64,000 bases of DNA. Origin: Colwellia sp. TT2012 (GTDB lineage Bacteria; Pseudomonadota; Gammaproteobacteria; Enterobacterales; Alteromonadaceae). The DNA is taken from NCBI RefSeq assembly GCF_001440345.1, contig NZ_LJYX01000009.1, positions 140,492 through 204,491 on the forward strand, in the 5' to 3' direction. This document shows, piece by piece, positions 1-9,731 of the stretch. Position numbers and translations under genes: made by a program. Below the pieces are notes generated by a model. The model was given only the letters and a program-made list of their open reading frames with translations, was not told where the DNA came from and did not search any database. Within the stretch, counting starts at the first letter, position 1; every line of letters begins with the position of its first letter.

Positions 1-811
1 ATATCATCTCAGGCTCTAAATAAGGTGGAAAAGGTAATTCTGACAGCTTGCGGCCAACTTCATTGATGGTTTGTGCCGGCAGGCTATCAAGTCGTAAGAT
101 TTGACAACTTAAGTTATCGCCACTGCTGTTGGTTAGCGCTAGAGCAATAAAATTTTCGCATGCCAGCTCAAAGCAGGCTTCATCACTTTCTGGTGTTAGC
201 TTAGCTAAAATAGCGGCTAACTCTTTGTGTTTAACAAAGTCATGGATGCCATCGGTAGTTAACAAGTAAATGTCTGCTACTTCTACCGCTAAGCTGTGAC
301 AGTCGACATCGAGCTTTACATCTAAACCCATGGCTCGAGATAGATAACTTTGTTTGGCATTAATATAAGTGCTGTGATCACGGGTTATTTGTTCTAATTC
401 ACCGTGGCGAAAACGATAGATACGGCTATCACCCACATGAAAAACATGGGCAGTTTGTGATTTAAAAATAATGCAGCTGAAGGTACTAATATAGCCTTTT
501 TGTACGTCATTGAATTGTTGCCCTTGACCATATAACCAACGATTAAGCGCGGTTAACACCTGTGACGTTGATTTTTTAACACTCCAACTATCGGGCGTAG
601 AATAATAGTCATATAAAAAATTATGCACACAGGTTTCACTGGCTTCTTTACCGGCTTCTGCCGCACTGACACCGTCAGCAATTACCGCTACAGCGCCTTT
701 GTTGGTTAGTAACGAATCTTTAGGAAGTCGTATACCAATGGCATCTTCGTTCTGAGCTTTTTTACCTGCTACTGAACGTTGTGCCACAGTAAAGCTTAAT
801 GCACTGGCCAA
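1..811 (-). CDS. PP2C-type protein phosphatase, probably the N-terminal half of a bifunctional phosphatase/kinase (3' end outside window)
   Basis: The minus strand is open from the window edge to a TTG at 811, preceded by GGAG. The translation shows PP2C landmarks: QNEDA near the N-terminus, ADGVSAAEAG for the first metal site, HVGDSRIYR, LTTDGIHDF, and SSGDNLSCQ late. PP2C enzymes are Mn/Mg-dependent Ser/Thr phosphatases. The last visible residues (PPYLEPEM) look like the linker that in marine gammaproteobacteria leads into a C-terminal Ser/Thr kinase domain, so I infer a fused phosphatase/kinase, but the kinase half lies outside the window. It follows the nitrate-type transporter gene on the same strand with about 95 bp between them, so co-transcription is likely. 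The PP2C call is firm; the fusion is inferred. Confidence 0.85.
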   Translation of the reverse strand, partial: MASALSFTVAQRSVAGKKAQNEDAIGIRLPKDSLLTNKGAVAVIADGVSAAEAGKEASETCVHNFLYDYYSTPDSWSVKKSTSQVLTALNRWLYGQGQQFNDVQKGYISTFSCIIFKSQTAHVFHVGDSRIYRFRHGELEQITRDHSTYINAKQSYLSRAMGLDVKLDVDCHSLAVEVADIYLLTTDGIHDFVKHKELAAILAKLTPESDEACFELACENFIALALTNSSGDNLSCQILRLDSLPAQTINEVGRKLSELPFPPYLEPEMI

Positions 812-906
812 ATCGCTCCATCCTGTTTTTTATCTAGGTTAAAAATCGCTTGAATCTTATACCGGTAAGCGTTAAGCGACCATAAAATTTTATCAAATAA
901 TCAGTG

Positions 907-2418
907 TTAATGTACTTCAATCATTTGCACTGTGCCATCAGGCATCACTTCGGCCATGGTACTTTTTGGCTCATCTAAAAATAGCGAACAACAAACGGCA
1001 AAGGCTACCCCGGCACCGATAGTAGCAAAAAATACCGATGGAGAAACAAAGGAAAATACCAGTAAAAATACTACCGCACCAACGTTACCGTAGGCACCAA
1101 CCGTACCGGCAATTTGTCCGGTTAATTTACGTTTAACTAGGGGCACTACCGCAAAAATACATCCGGCGGCCGAGCCTAAAAAGAATGAGCAAATCATCAT
1201 GGTGGCAACCACTGCCGCAAGAGGCCATGCTGGGGTGATCAATGACATAACAAAAAAGCCTAATGATGCGCCGCTTAATAAAAAGATCAAGGGAACTTTA
1301 CGACCAAACTTATCACTGAACAGACCACCTGAGGGGCAAGAAAATACATCAACGGCGGCGAAACAAGCACCAAATATACCGGCAGCAGCAGCAGCGACTA
1401 AAAATTGACTTTCAAAGTATTGCGCTAACATAGATATCACCGATAATTCAGCACCAAAGGTTACCGCATAACCAAGACTTAAGATGGCTACTTGTTTGAA
1501 CTTATACTGCAAGATTTCATCCATAGGCGGTGATTGCAACATGTCTTTATTCACCTGATACAATTTCCACGATTGATAAAGGGTCAATGCCAGTAATAAG
1601 CCATAAATAACATAGGAAGCAAAATCACTGAGTAAACCGGCACCAATAATTAATTCGGCACCTGTACCAGCAACCACACCAGCATCGGTTACTCGCCACG
1701 TTAAGATGGCCAATGCCGCCACCATAGGAATATTAAACAATAGACAGAAAACAAAATCTCGCTTGCTAGTTAGCTCAAGACCACCGGACTTATTAGGTTT
1801 GAAATAAGTAGAGCCTACCGGTGTATCTGTTACGGCAAAATAGTAACAAACTGAATATAACAGTGCCAATACGCCGGTTGAAGCAATGGCATAACGCCAG
1901 CCATCTTCGCCGCCAAATAAACTGGCGATATACACTAAACTACCGGCACCAACGGCAGAGCCTACGTTACCCATGCCCTTATATATACCTTCGGCTAAAC
2001 CTAATTGCTTTGCTGGATACCATTCACTGATCATGCGAATGCCAATGACAAAACCCGCACCAACAAAACCCATTAAAAACTTAGCTAACGCTAAGGTTTC
2101 AAAACTTTGCGCAGAGGCAAAGAAAAAACATAATAGTGCCGTAGCCACCAACATTGCGGTATAAGAATTACGCGGACCATATTTATCAACCAACATACCC
2201 GTGACAATTCGTGCTGGTATCGTTAATGCCACATTTAAAATCAATAATATTTTAGCTTCAATATCTGTTAAGCCCATACTGGTTTGTATGGTAGACATGA
2301 GCGGTGCATGGCTAAACCACACAAGGAAAGTGATAAAAAAAGCTAGCCAGGTACTATGGAGAATTCTGGCTCGGCCCTGAAAGGATAAAAAATTATGTTT
2401 TAACGATGATTGACTCAT
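907..2418 (-). CDS. MFS transporter of the nitrate/nitrite porter (NNP/NarK) family
   Basis: This 503-residue protein has about 12 hydrophobic segments. Residues 117-130 (GFVGAGFVIGIRMI) followed by SEWYPAKQLGLAEG and GNVGSAVGAG match the NNP family signature, so an inner-membrane nitrate/nitrite carrier is the natural call. R70 in PARIVTG aligns with the first substrate-binding arginine (R89 in E. coli NarK). The second one, normally in an RPxGG stretch of the eighth helix, appears as C361 in SCPSGGLFSDKFG. Substrate specificity is therefore uncertain. No nitrate or nitrite reductase gene is visible in the window. The downstream PP2C/kinase gene suggests phosphorylation-linked control. Family confidence is high, substrate confidence moderate. 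Confidence 0.85.
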   Translation of the reverse strand: MSQSSLKHNFLSFQGRARILHSTWLAFFITFLVWFSHAPLMSTIQTSMGLTDIEAKILLILNVALTIPARIVTGMLVDKYGPRNSYTAMLVATALLCFFFASAQSFETLALAKFLMGFVGAGFVIGIRMISEWYPAKQLGLAEGIYKGMGNVGSAVGAGSLVYIASLFGGEDGWRYAIASTGVLALLYSVCYYFAVTDTPVGSTYFKPNKSGGLELTSKRDFVFCLLFNIPMVAALAILTWRVTDAGVVAGTGAELIIGAGLLSDFASYVIYGLLLALTLYQSWKLYQVNKDMLQSPPMDEILQYKFKQVAILSLGYAVTFGAELSVISMLAQYFESQFLVAAAAAGIFGACFAAVDVFSCPSGGLFSDKFGRKVPLIFLLSGASLGFFVMSLITPAWPLAAVVATMMICSFFLGSAAGCIFAVVPLVKRKLTGQIAGTVGAYGNVGAVVFLLVFSFVSPSVFFATIGAGVAFAVCCSLFLDEPKSTMAEVMPDGTVQMIEVH

Positions 2419-2786
2419 ACAAAACCTTGATTTAGTTAGGGTAAATTTTCAAACAATAGTAAATCATCAGCAAAAAATGAGCCATCATTTAACACTTTGA
2501 TATTTAAAGGTATTTATTTTGTTTTAAGTTTGGGAACGGTTGGTATGCACCATAGTGCAGCTTAATAAGTGATAAAATGTAGCAAGTTTATATCTTTATC
2601 CTAGGGGACATTTTCAGCTGAGCTGGAATGAAGAGCTTTGTTTTTAACTTAACAAGGGATGGTTACCGCATAAAAGAATTAATGAAAAACACTGGCTAGC
2701 AACTTTACAAAAGTGTAACAAGTAGATATGTTCAGTGATAATAACCATAGCTAATTCAATGCGGCAGTCAGGATGCTCACCTTATT
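2419..2786. other. Divergent intergenic region between the transporter and the 7TM-LytTR gene
   Basis: This 368-bp AT-rich gap must hold promoters for both divergent genes. The only conspicuous element is the inverted repeat TGCACCATAGTGCA near 2545-2558, half-sites TGCAC and GTGCA separated by 4 bp, which could be an operator. I see no ORF and no RNA gene here. Confidence 0.5.
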
Positions 2787-4478
2787 ATGAATTTTTCTCG
2801 TCTAACACGGCCGGTGACAATCACTGATAGTTTTATTGGCCATCAGTTAGGACTATTTAATGATAAATATAATCGCTTAGTTTTTATTGTGCTGCTGATG
2901 GCCATTATTTCAATAGGCATGGTTTGGCTTATTCATTCAGCTGCGGAAACCGATGCGGAAAATAAAGTAGATCAAAGCCCATTAACCTTTGAAGTAGCGG
3001 CTATCACCGAGAATGATTGGGGAATAACAGCGCTTATTTCGCCTTTGAATAAGGTAAGCTTTAGCCCTCATCAGGGCAATTTTATCAATTTGGGCAAACG
3101 TGATTTCTTATGGTTAAAATTAACCTTAGCGCCAACAAAGGCGGAGAATAACGGTAAAAAAAGTCAAATTTTAGTGCTTAAAAAAAACCGCATTCATACC
3201 CCCGTTGAGTTGCACTATTTAACGTTAAAAGCAGGATGGGTCAAAAAAATCGTCCATGGCAGTGCTCAATTTCATCAAAATATTGTCATTCGCCTACCTA
3301 AAAAAATGGCATCTAAGACTTTTTACTTGAAATTACAGGGCCAGTATTTAAGAACTTCACTTTACTTATTTGATGATGAAGCCTTCTTTGCCGATCTGCA
3401 ACTTTCCTCGTTATATAGCGGCTTGTTTTTTGGTATGTTGTTACTTTTTTCGCTTTATCACCTCATGTTATACCTGCGTTTAAAAACGCCGGCTTACCTG
3501 GCTTACAGCGTAATGTTGTTACTACTGACTAGCTGGTTTTTATCCGGACAAGGCTGGTTAGAGTATCTGTTGCCAAACGTGACTTATGTAAAAAATATTA
3601 CCGTGATTATTGGCGGATTATTAATCGTCTCTATTGGTGAATTTGCTAAACATTATCTACAAATTAAGGAACTTTCGCGCCGGATATACCAAGTCTTGAT
3701 AGTTGCTCAATTACTGTTACTGCTATTATTGCTTGCTAGGTTAAGTTTGCAAAGTCTATTACCCTCATCCGTTAGACAGTTTTGTTATGGTCTTGGCTTA
3801 TTCACTTGCTTGGTGATTTTTATTGCCTGTTTGTCTGCTGCTATTATCGGTGTTCACAAACAGAAAACTGCCGCTGGTTATTATTTAGCGGCCACCATTA
3901 TGTTTTTTGTTATGGCTAGTATCATGGGTTTATCCGCGGGGAATATTATTGATTTTCACTTTTCATGGCCTTTACTACAAATGACTTCAGCCATTGAAAT
4001 TATTATTTTTAGTGCCGGTTTAGTGTCGATATATTATCAACAGCAACAAAATGAAAAAGCAGTTGAGATACAGCTGCAACAGGCTCAGCAAAAACTAGTC
4101 AAACAATTAGAAATCAGTAACCAACTTAAAGACAAAGTTTTAAACAATGTGATTGCTCATAAACTCTTTCCTGAACTGGCTAAAGTAACTGCTTTTTTAC
4201 CTGAAATAATGTATGTGCAAGCCTTAGGAAATAAGAGCTTAGTTGTGTATAAAAAGAATCAGCGTAAATACAAAATTGAACTTGCCTGTAATTTACAAAA
4301 TTTAGTTGAAAGCTTTGGTGACGAGTATTTAATACGCATACACAAATCCTACTTAGTTAATCCACGGCAAGCTATGTCATTACAACGCAGAAGTTCAGCC
4401 GACTATGATTTACAGTTAGACACCGAAACCGTCCCCGTCGGTCGAAAGTTTTTAAATCAAACAAAAAAGTTGATTTAG
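2787..4478 (+). CDS. Membrane-bound 7TMR-DISM receptor with C-terminal LytTR DNA-binding domain
   Basis: 563 residues. A signal-anchor helix lies at about 30-50, then an extracytoplasmic beta-rich domain resembling 7TMR-DISMED2 (about 65-190). Seven closely spaced hydrophobic helices follow (about 205-415, starting SGLFFGMLLLFSLYHLMLYL), then a Q/K-rich coiled coil (about 420-450). A LytTR domain ends the protein, with RIHKSYLVNPRQ and VPVGRKF typical of the family. 7TMR-DISM proteins sense extracellular ligands, often carbohydrate-like. LytTR binds DNA, so this is a one-component transcription factor that must act from the membrane. The downstream S41 protease and lipoprotein genes are on the same strand after a 270-bp gap and are possible targets. 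Domain calls are by eye but the landmarks are clear. Confidence 0.82.
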   Translation: MNFSRLTRPVTITDSFIGHQLGLFNDKYNRLVFIVLLMAIISIGMVWLIHSAAETDAENKVDQSPLTFEVAAITENDWGITALISPLNKVSFSPHQGNFINLGKRDFLWLKLTLAPTKAENNGKKSQILVLKKNRIHTPVELHYLTLKAGWVKKIVHGSAQFHQNIVIRLPKKMASKTFYLKLQGQYLRTSLYLFDDEAFFADLQLSSLYSGLFFGMLLLFSLYHLMLYLRLKTPAYLAYSVMLLLLTSWFLSGQGWLEYLLPNVTYVKNITVIIGGLLIVSIGEFAKHYLQIKELSRRIYQVLIVAQLLLLLLLLARLSLQSLLPSSVRQFCYGLGLFTCLVIFIACLSAAIIGVHKQKTAAGYYLAATIMFFVMASIMGLSAGNIIDFHFSWPLLQMTSAIEIIIFSAGLVSIYYQQQQNEKAVEIQLQQAQQKLVKQLEISNQLKDKVLNNVIAHKLFPELAKVTAFLPEIMYVQALGNKSLVVYKKNQRKYKIELACNLQNLVESFGDEYLIRIHKSYLVNPRQAMSLQRRSSADYDLQLDTETVPVGRKFLNQTKKLI

Positions 4479-4766
4479 AGTCATATAGCTCTACTTTTTG
4501 TGAAAAAAACATCTACCGTTCAATAATTAATTTAACGGCTGTATTCTTGTTATTACCATATATAACAACTAGTTAATGTATTTATAGTGCCTGACATATA
4601 CGCTTCACTTTTATCTGAAAATTCAATGAGTTTTTACCCCTTGTTGTTTGCTTTTTATGTCATTAAAGTAGCGTTTCTATCGTCGGTTAGCACAGTTTCT
4701 CAGGCAAAACTGTATGACTATTTATCGACGTTTTAAGCGACTTATAAATAAATGGGTAAAGGATTA

Positions 4767-6110
4767 ATGTTAAAAATAATGAATATTCTACTCTTGGTAT
4801 GCCTGCTGCCAGCTTGCCAAGAAGGTCAACAAGAAGGTCAACAAGACAGTCCAATAATCACTATGGATGAACAAGTTTGTCGTGAGCAAAGCCTAAAAAA
4901 TATCGCCATGTGGGAATACATGAATGATTGGTATTTATGGAATGATGCCTTAGATCAAAACTCCGTACTGGCAGACTTTCTTTCTATAGACGATTTATTA
5001 GCTGACATTAAAGAGAAAAACCCGCTCGACCGTTACAGTTTTGTTGTTTCTAAACAAGAAAGTGACGATATGTTTGTTAATGCACAAACGTTTGGTTATG
5101 GCATGGCTAATAGCACGGATGAAATGACGGATGAGCTAATCGTTAATTTTGTTTTTGACGATAGCAATGCACAAAAAATAGGCTTAAGTCGAGGCGATCG
5201 TATTACTCACATAGCCGGCAATAATTTAAGTGAATTACTCAGTAAAGCAGACTTTAGCTGGGCAGAATTCTGGCTCACTATAGAGCAAAGCCAGTTGGTT
5301 GCTTTTACTTGGCGACAACTCGATGGCACCGTAATCACCAGAGAAATGATACAAAGTAAAGTAACCACCAATACCGTTTTTGCTACTGAGGTGATTGAGT
5401 CCGAAGTAGGGAAAATTGGTTATCTGGTTTATAACAGTTTTATTGACCCCAGTAGTGAGGACTTAAATCAAGTTTTTCGCTATTTTAAGGAGCAAAATGT
5501 CGATGAACTCATTGTCGATTTACGTTATAACCATGGTGGTACCTCTCGCATGTCTAACCAATTAGCCAGTCAAATTGGTGGTGATAATGTCTTTGGGGAA
5601 ATTTATAATGCGCCAACCAATAACGCCAACCATGTTAGTGCTGTTGAGATTTTTAATCTTAACAAGGCGGAACACTATTTAAGTTTGTCGAAAGTGGTTT
5701 TTATCACTACGGGAGAATCGGCTTCGGGTAGTGAAGTATTGATCAACTCGCTAAAACCTTTTTTAGAGGTAAAATTAGTGGGTCAAAAAACCTATGGTAA
5801 ACCCGTGGGCATGAGAGTCGCTCAACTCTGTGATGAAGTTATCTTTGCTATTACTCATCATAACCATAATGCCGACGGCTATGGTGACTTTTTTGACGGC
5901 ATAGCAGTGGATTGTCCAGCGATTGATAGTGTGGCAGGACCTTGGGGCTCGAGTAAGGATCCTATGTTAAGCGAGGCGGTCTATTTATTAGAGCATAAGC
6001 AATGTTCACCTTATCTTAACAGCGCTACAAGCCAGAAGACTCGCTTGATGACTAAGCCATTATATCGGGAGTTTTCTACCACTAAACCTTTTGCTACAGT
6101 CTCTCATTAG
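4767..6110 (+). CDS. S41 family (C-terminal processing type) peptidase, lipoprotein
   Basis: S41 peptidases are PDZ-containing serine proteases with a Ser/Lys dyad. A short hydrophobic leader ends in LLPAC, a lipobox, so the protein is probably an envelope lipoprotein. A PDZ-like region (FGYGMANST to GLSRGDRITHIAGNNL) is followed by the catalytic half: VDLRYNHGG, TGESASGSE (nucleophile region) and VGQKTYGKPVG (lysine region). An in-frame ATG at 4752 would add five residues. I chose 4767 because AAAGGA lies just upstream and the leader is then a normal length, although the spacing is short. The gene is followed 8 bp later by another lipoprotein gene, suggesting an operon. The physiological substrate is unknown. 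Confidence 0.82.
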   Translation: MLKIMNILLLVCLLPACQEGQQEGQQDSPIITMDEQVCREQSLKNIAMWEYMNDWYLWNDALDQNSVLADFLSIDDLLADIKEKNPLDRYSFVVSKQESDDMFVNAQTFGYGMANSTDEMTDELIVNFVFDDSNAQKIGLSRGDRITHIAGNNLSELLSKADFSWAEFWLTIEQSQLVAFTWRQLDGTVITREMIQSKVTTNTVFATEVIESEVGKIGYLVYNSFIDPSSEDLNQVFRYFKEQNVDELIVDLRYNHGGTSRMSNQLASQIGGDNVFGEIYNAPTNNANHVSAVEIFNLNKAEHYLSLSKVVFITTGESASGSEVLINSLKPFLEVKLVGQKTYGKPVGMRVAQLCDEVIFAITHHNHNADGYGDFFDGIAVDCPAIDSVAGPWGSSKDPMLSEAVYLLEHKQCSPYLNSATSQKTRLMTKPLYREFSTTKPFATVSH

Positions 6111-6118
6111 GAAAAATA

Positions 6119-6661
6119 ATGAAGAAGTTCAACCTGATTTCAATTTTACTTGCTACTTTACTGATAAACGCCTGCTCAAGTGTGCCACTAGCTACCATGA
6201 TGCATTTTGCTGATGCTAAACCCGATGATTTTTTCCAAGTGGATCCTCGTGGCATTACCATCGAAGTGACGATAAATAGTGCCGCAAATTTTGATCCTGT
6301 CGTTTCGGTAACTTTATCGGCAACGGTTGAAGATGAAGCAGGGCAAAGACATTATAACTTTCCTTTAGAAAAGGTAAGTTTGGCTAAGCTTGCGGCTAAA
6401 GAAAGCTACTTCTCTAGTCGGCCGGCAATGGATATTTATATTTTAAAGCTAAATGCTAAAGCGATAAAAAATTTAGCTATGATTAACCTTGAAAGAAAAG
6501 CGGGCAATAAAAAGAGAGTCGGTCTATCTGCCGGTGTTAACTTTTCCAAAGACATTAACCTAGTCGATGAAAACACCGTACTTTCAATTGGACTTAAGCT
6601 AAGCGAAAAAGGCGATTTTATTATGTTAATAGACAATTGGCGAGTGCTAGCAGAGCAATAG
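6119..6661 (+). CDS. Uncharacterised lipoprotein
   Basis: 180 residues starting with a typical lipoprotein signal peptide (MKKFNLISILLATLLINAC, lipobox INAC). The mature part has no motif I recognise. It is predicted to be a mixed beta-rich domain, for example DPRGITIEVTINSAANF and NTVLSIGLKLSEKGDF. It lies 8 bp behind the S41 protease, and the GGAAAAATA before its ATG is a reasonable ribosome binding site. Co-transcription and a shared envelope role with the protease are inferred only from position. The coding sequence is intact and its base composition matches the neighbours. Confidence 0.75.
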   Translation: MKKFNLISILLATLLINACSSVPLATMMHFADAKPDDFFQVDPRGITIEVTINSAANFDPVVSVTLSATVEDEAGQRHYNFPLEKVSLAKLAAKESYFSSRPAMDIYILKLNAKAIKNLAMINLERKAGNKKRVGLSAGVNFSKDINLVDENTVLSIGLKLSEKGDFIMLIDNWRVLAEQ

Positions 6662-6904
6662 ATTTTTAAAGGTAACTATTGAAGTTAGCTTAAGCTAACT
6701 GATTTTTGAATAAAGCGGGAGAAATAGCCCATTTATATAGTCATAAGCTTAATTGCCAACCTGTTCGCGAAGGCAACTTTTTTGACAGCAGAGAAAATAA
6801 GGATCACGCTAAGGTGAAATTGACCTAGGGCTAAATGGGTCTATGCTAAATGCTAATGAATTGTAAATTTTATCTCCTCCTCTTTCAATCTTGAGACGCA
6901 AAAT

Positions 6905-9373
6905 ATGTTTGGCTTAGAATTTATAGATAATAATACCGATCTCTTGCTGACATTAACTACCGATTATAATTACTTTGTTGTCTTTGCTTCTTATATCGTT
7001 GCTTGGATTGGGGTGTACGCGGGGTTATCTACCATTCCTTCTATGCGTAATGCTGAGTCAGTTACCACTAAGCGCTTATGGCATATTGGCGGCTCTATCG
7101 CCATGGGGTGCGCAATATGGTCGATGCACTTTGTTGGTATGCTGGCGTTATCATTACCCGTAGCCGTGCACCATCATCTTGTACTCACCGCATTATCTGT
7201 TCTGCCTGCTATTGCGGCCAGTTACATCGCGTTGTTTTTTATTGATCGTGATAAATATGATAGTTGGCAGCTTATCGGCGCTGGAATTATCTTAGGAGCG
7301 GGTATTGGCACCATGCATTATATGGGCATGGAAGCAATGTATGGTAATTTCATTTTAGTTTACCAGCCCTGGTTTTTCCTGCTCTCTATCATTGTTGCCG
7401 TAGTCTTGGCTATTTTTGCTCTGTATGCCGGAAAATATACTGTTAATTCTACCAGGGAAGGGAAATACCAGTTGATACGCTCTGCGGCGTTAGTTGGTGC
7501 CGCTATTACCGGTATGCATTATATGGGTATGCAAGCATCGATCTTTTTGGCAACAGGCGATTTAACCCACGGAGAATCTAGTAATTCACATGCCATGATG
7601 ACGGTTATATTAACCGCTGCCACACTTTTTTTATCTATGTTAGCGGTCGTTTCTAACATCATCAACAAAATGTTTAATAAGCTCATGCTGGCCAAAGCTG
7701 ATGCCGAAGCTTCAACTAAAGCAAAGGCCGAGTTTTTAGCTAGCATGAGTCATGAAATTCGTACTCCAATGAATGGCGTTTTAGGCATGTTAGATTTATT
7801 GATTAGGTCAAACCTGGATGAAAATCAACTATATAAGGCAACTATCGCTCGTTCTAGCGCTAAGTCATTATTAGTTTTATTGAATGACATTTTAGACTTT
7901 TCCAAAGTGGAAGCAGGGAAACTAGATTTAGAAATACTGGACTTTGATGTGCGCAGTTTATTAATTGAATTTGCTCAATCTGTAGCCTTACAAGTTGAAA
8001 GTAAAGGCTTAGAAATTATTCTCGATATTACTCATATTGAACATTCCATGGTCAAAGGTGATCCAGACCGCATTAGGCAAATCATTGCTAATTTAGTTTC
8101 AAACGCCATAAAGTTTACCGAAAAGGGCGAGATTATCGTTAGGGCAGAACTAGTGGAGGACGAAAATTGTGCGTTAATCTTTACTTGTACCGTGCAGGAT
8201 AGTGGCATAGGTATTCCGAAAAAAGCCATTAATAAGCTTTTTCAACTATTTACCCAAGTTGACTCTTCCACTACCCGAAAATATGGCGGCACTGGGCTCG
8301 GTTTATCCATAGCCAAACAATTATGTGAATTGATGCAAGGTTCCATATCCGTTACTAGTACCTTGGCTAAGGGCAGTTGTTTTAAATTTAATATTACTTT
8401 GTTAAAAAGTAACCAATCTAAACAGGTAATCCCCCATATTGATGTCAGCAAGTTATCCTTATTAGTGATAGATGATAACGCCACCAATAGGGAAGTATTA
8501 AGGGGACAATTAGAGCACTGGGGCTGTTATGTAGAAGAAGCGGACAGTGCAGCTGCGGCGTTATTCAAACTGGCACAGTGTTATGACAATGAGCAGGCTT
8601 TGTTTGATGTGATCTTTGTTGATATGCAGATGCCGGAAATGGACGGTGCCACTTTTGCTAGGAAAATAAGAAGCGATAAGCGTTTTAATCAACTGCCTAT
8701 GGTAATGATGACATCCATGTCAGCACAAGGAGATAAGCAGTACTTTAGTGATTTAGGTTTTAGTGCCTATTTCTCAAAACCGGTTACCGGAGCCGATATT
8801 TTGGATGCGTTAGCAATAATAAAAGCCACTGCCAGTGATACTAACGGCTCGCAACCTATTATTACCCATCAATATCTAGCTTCATTTTCCCATGAAAAGC
8901 ATGAATTAGCTGAACATAATAGCGCTAGCAGTGACCAAGGTGTCGAGCCTATAAGCAGGTCAGCTGATGTTAAAATTTTATTGGTCGAAGATAACCGAAT
9001 TAATACTGTGGTAGCGACGCAAATGCTTAATGCCATTGGCCTTAATGTTACCGCGGCTAAGAATGGCCAAGAAGCTTTACATGTTTTGGCTAACGCCCAT
9101 GCAGACGACCCCTTCACTTTGGTGTTAATGGATTGCCAAATGCCAACCATGGATGGCTATCAAGCGACCAGAGAAATTCGCTTGGGCGAAGCAGGGGATA
9201 ACTATAAAGACATCCCTATTATTGCCATGACTGCTAACGCTATGATTGGCGATGATGAGAAATGTTTTGCTGCGGGTATGAGTGACTATTTAACTAAGCC
9301 AATAGAGTTAGAAATATTAACGGAGACCCTTAATAAGTGGCTAAATAAGACCAATAAAGCCTTCATTAATTGA
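6905..9373 (+). CDS. MHYT-domain hybrid sensor histidine kinase with two receiver domains
   Basis: 822 residues. The N-terminal integral membrane sensor has three MHYT-type motifs (SMHFVGM, TMHYMGM and GMHYMGM), proposed in the family to bind metal, possibly copper, and to sense O2, CO or NO. HisKA follows with H283 in SMSHEIRTPMNG, then HATPase_c (NLVSNAIKFTEKGEI, DSGIGIP, YGGTGLGLS). Receiver 1 is at about 517-640 (FVDMQMPEMDG) and receiver 2 at about 690-815 (LMDCQMPTMDGYQATREI). No Hpt domain is fused, so phosphotransfer to a separate Hpt protein is expected. The Hpt-bearing cyclase at 36089-37447 is a candidate, but that is speculative. The gene appears monocistronic. Confidence 0.9.
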   Translation: MFGLEFIDNNTDLLLTLTTDYNYFVVFASYIVAWIGVYAGLSTIPSMRNAESVTTKRLWHIGGSIAMGCAIWSMHFVGMLALSLPVAVHHHLVLTALSVLPAIAASYIALFFIDRDKYDSWQLIGAGIILGAGIGTMHYMGMEAMYGNFILVYQPWFFLLSIIVAVVLAIFALYAGKYTVNSTREGKYQLIRSAALVGAAITGMHYMGMQASIFLATGDLTHGESSNSHAMMTVILTAATLFLSMLAVVSNIINKMFNKLMLAKADAEASTKAKAEFLASMSHEIRTPMNGVLGMLDLLIRSNLDENQLYKATIARSSAKSLLVLLNDILDFSKVEAGKLDLEILDFDVRSLLIEFAQSVALQVESKGLEIILDITHIEHSMVKGDPDRIRQIIANLVSNAIKFTEKGEIIVRAELVEDENCALIFTCTVQDSGIGIPKKAINKLFQLFTQVDSSTTRKYGGTGLGLSIAKQLCELMQGSISVTSTLAKGSCFKFNITLLKSNQSKQVIPHIDVSKLSLLVIDDNATNREVLRGQLEHWGCYVEEADSAAAALFKLAQCYDNEQALFDVIFVDMQMPEMDGATFARKIRSDKRFNQLPMVMMTSMSAQGDKQYFSDLGFSAYFSKPVTGADILDALAIIKATASDTNGSQPIITHQYLASFSHEKHELAEHNSASSDQGVEPISRSADVKILLVEDNRINTVVATQMLNAIGLNVTAAKNGQEALHVLANAHADDPFTLVLMDCQMPTMDGYQATREIRLGEAGDNYKDIPIIAMTANAMIGDDEKCFAAGMSDYLTKPIELEILTETLNKWLNKTNKAFIN

Positions 9374-9731
9374 GTAATTCGATTCAGCTGCTTAACCTGT
9401 TAATAGCAAAAATGCTACCGATGAGCACGATATTTTTAATGAGGGTCGGAACATTGTGCCGGGACAAAAACCTCTGCTCTGAGTGTTTCTGCTACACAAG
9501 GGGCATATTGGCAATCCTAAAGGGAAAAAGGCCTAACAATGAATTTTATGAGCCATGTATTTGGCTACCTAAAGCCGAAGAGATATTTGTAATGGTATAG
9601 CGGGTGGTCAGTGTGAGCTTTTTGGTCGTTACTATTAATTAGCCTTAAAGGATAGTGATAACTGCCTACACTTAATTTACTTGTTCAGGTAAACTACGGG
9701 CACGTTTTCATTGCACAGTTTTTCCCGTTTT
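9374..9731. other. Intergenic region upstream of sbcD
   Basis: About 358 bp separate the hybrid kinase stop from the sbcD ATG. A 76-codon reading frame opening at a TTG (9370) has no ribosome binding site and no recognisable product, so I do not call it. No hairpin with a T-run and no RNA gene is apparent. The sbcDC promoter presumably lies in the last 100 bp. Confidence 0.5.

Noticed and set aside
2545..2558. TGCACCATAGTGCA as an NtrC site for the nitrate-type transporter
   Set aside because: NtrC half-sites are normally about 7 bp apart, here only 4, and no sigma54 promoter (GG and GC 10 bp apart) is nearby. It is kept only as an unassigned inverted repeat.
9370..9600. 76-codon frame after the MHYT kinase gene
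   Set aside because: It opens at a TTG overlapping the previous stop, has no ribosome binding site, and its translation looks like random sequence with scattered cysteines.
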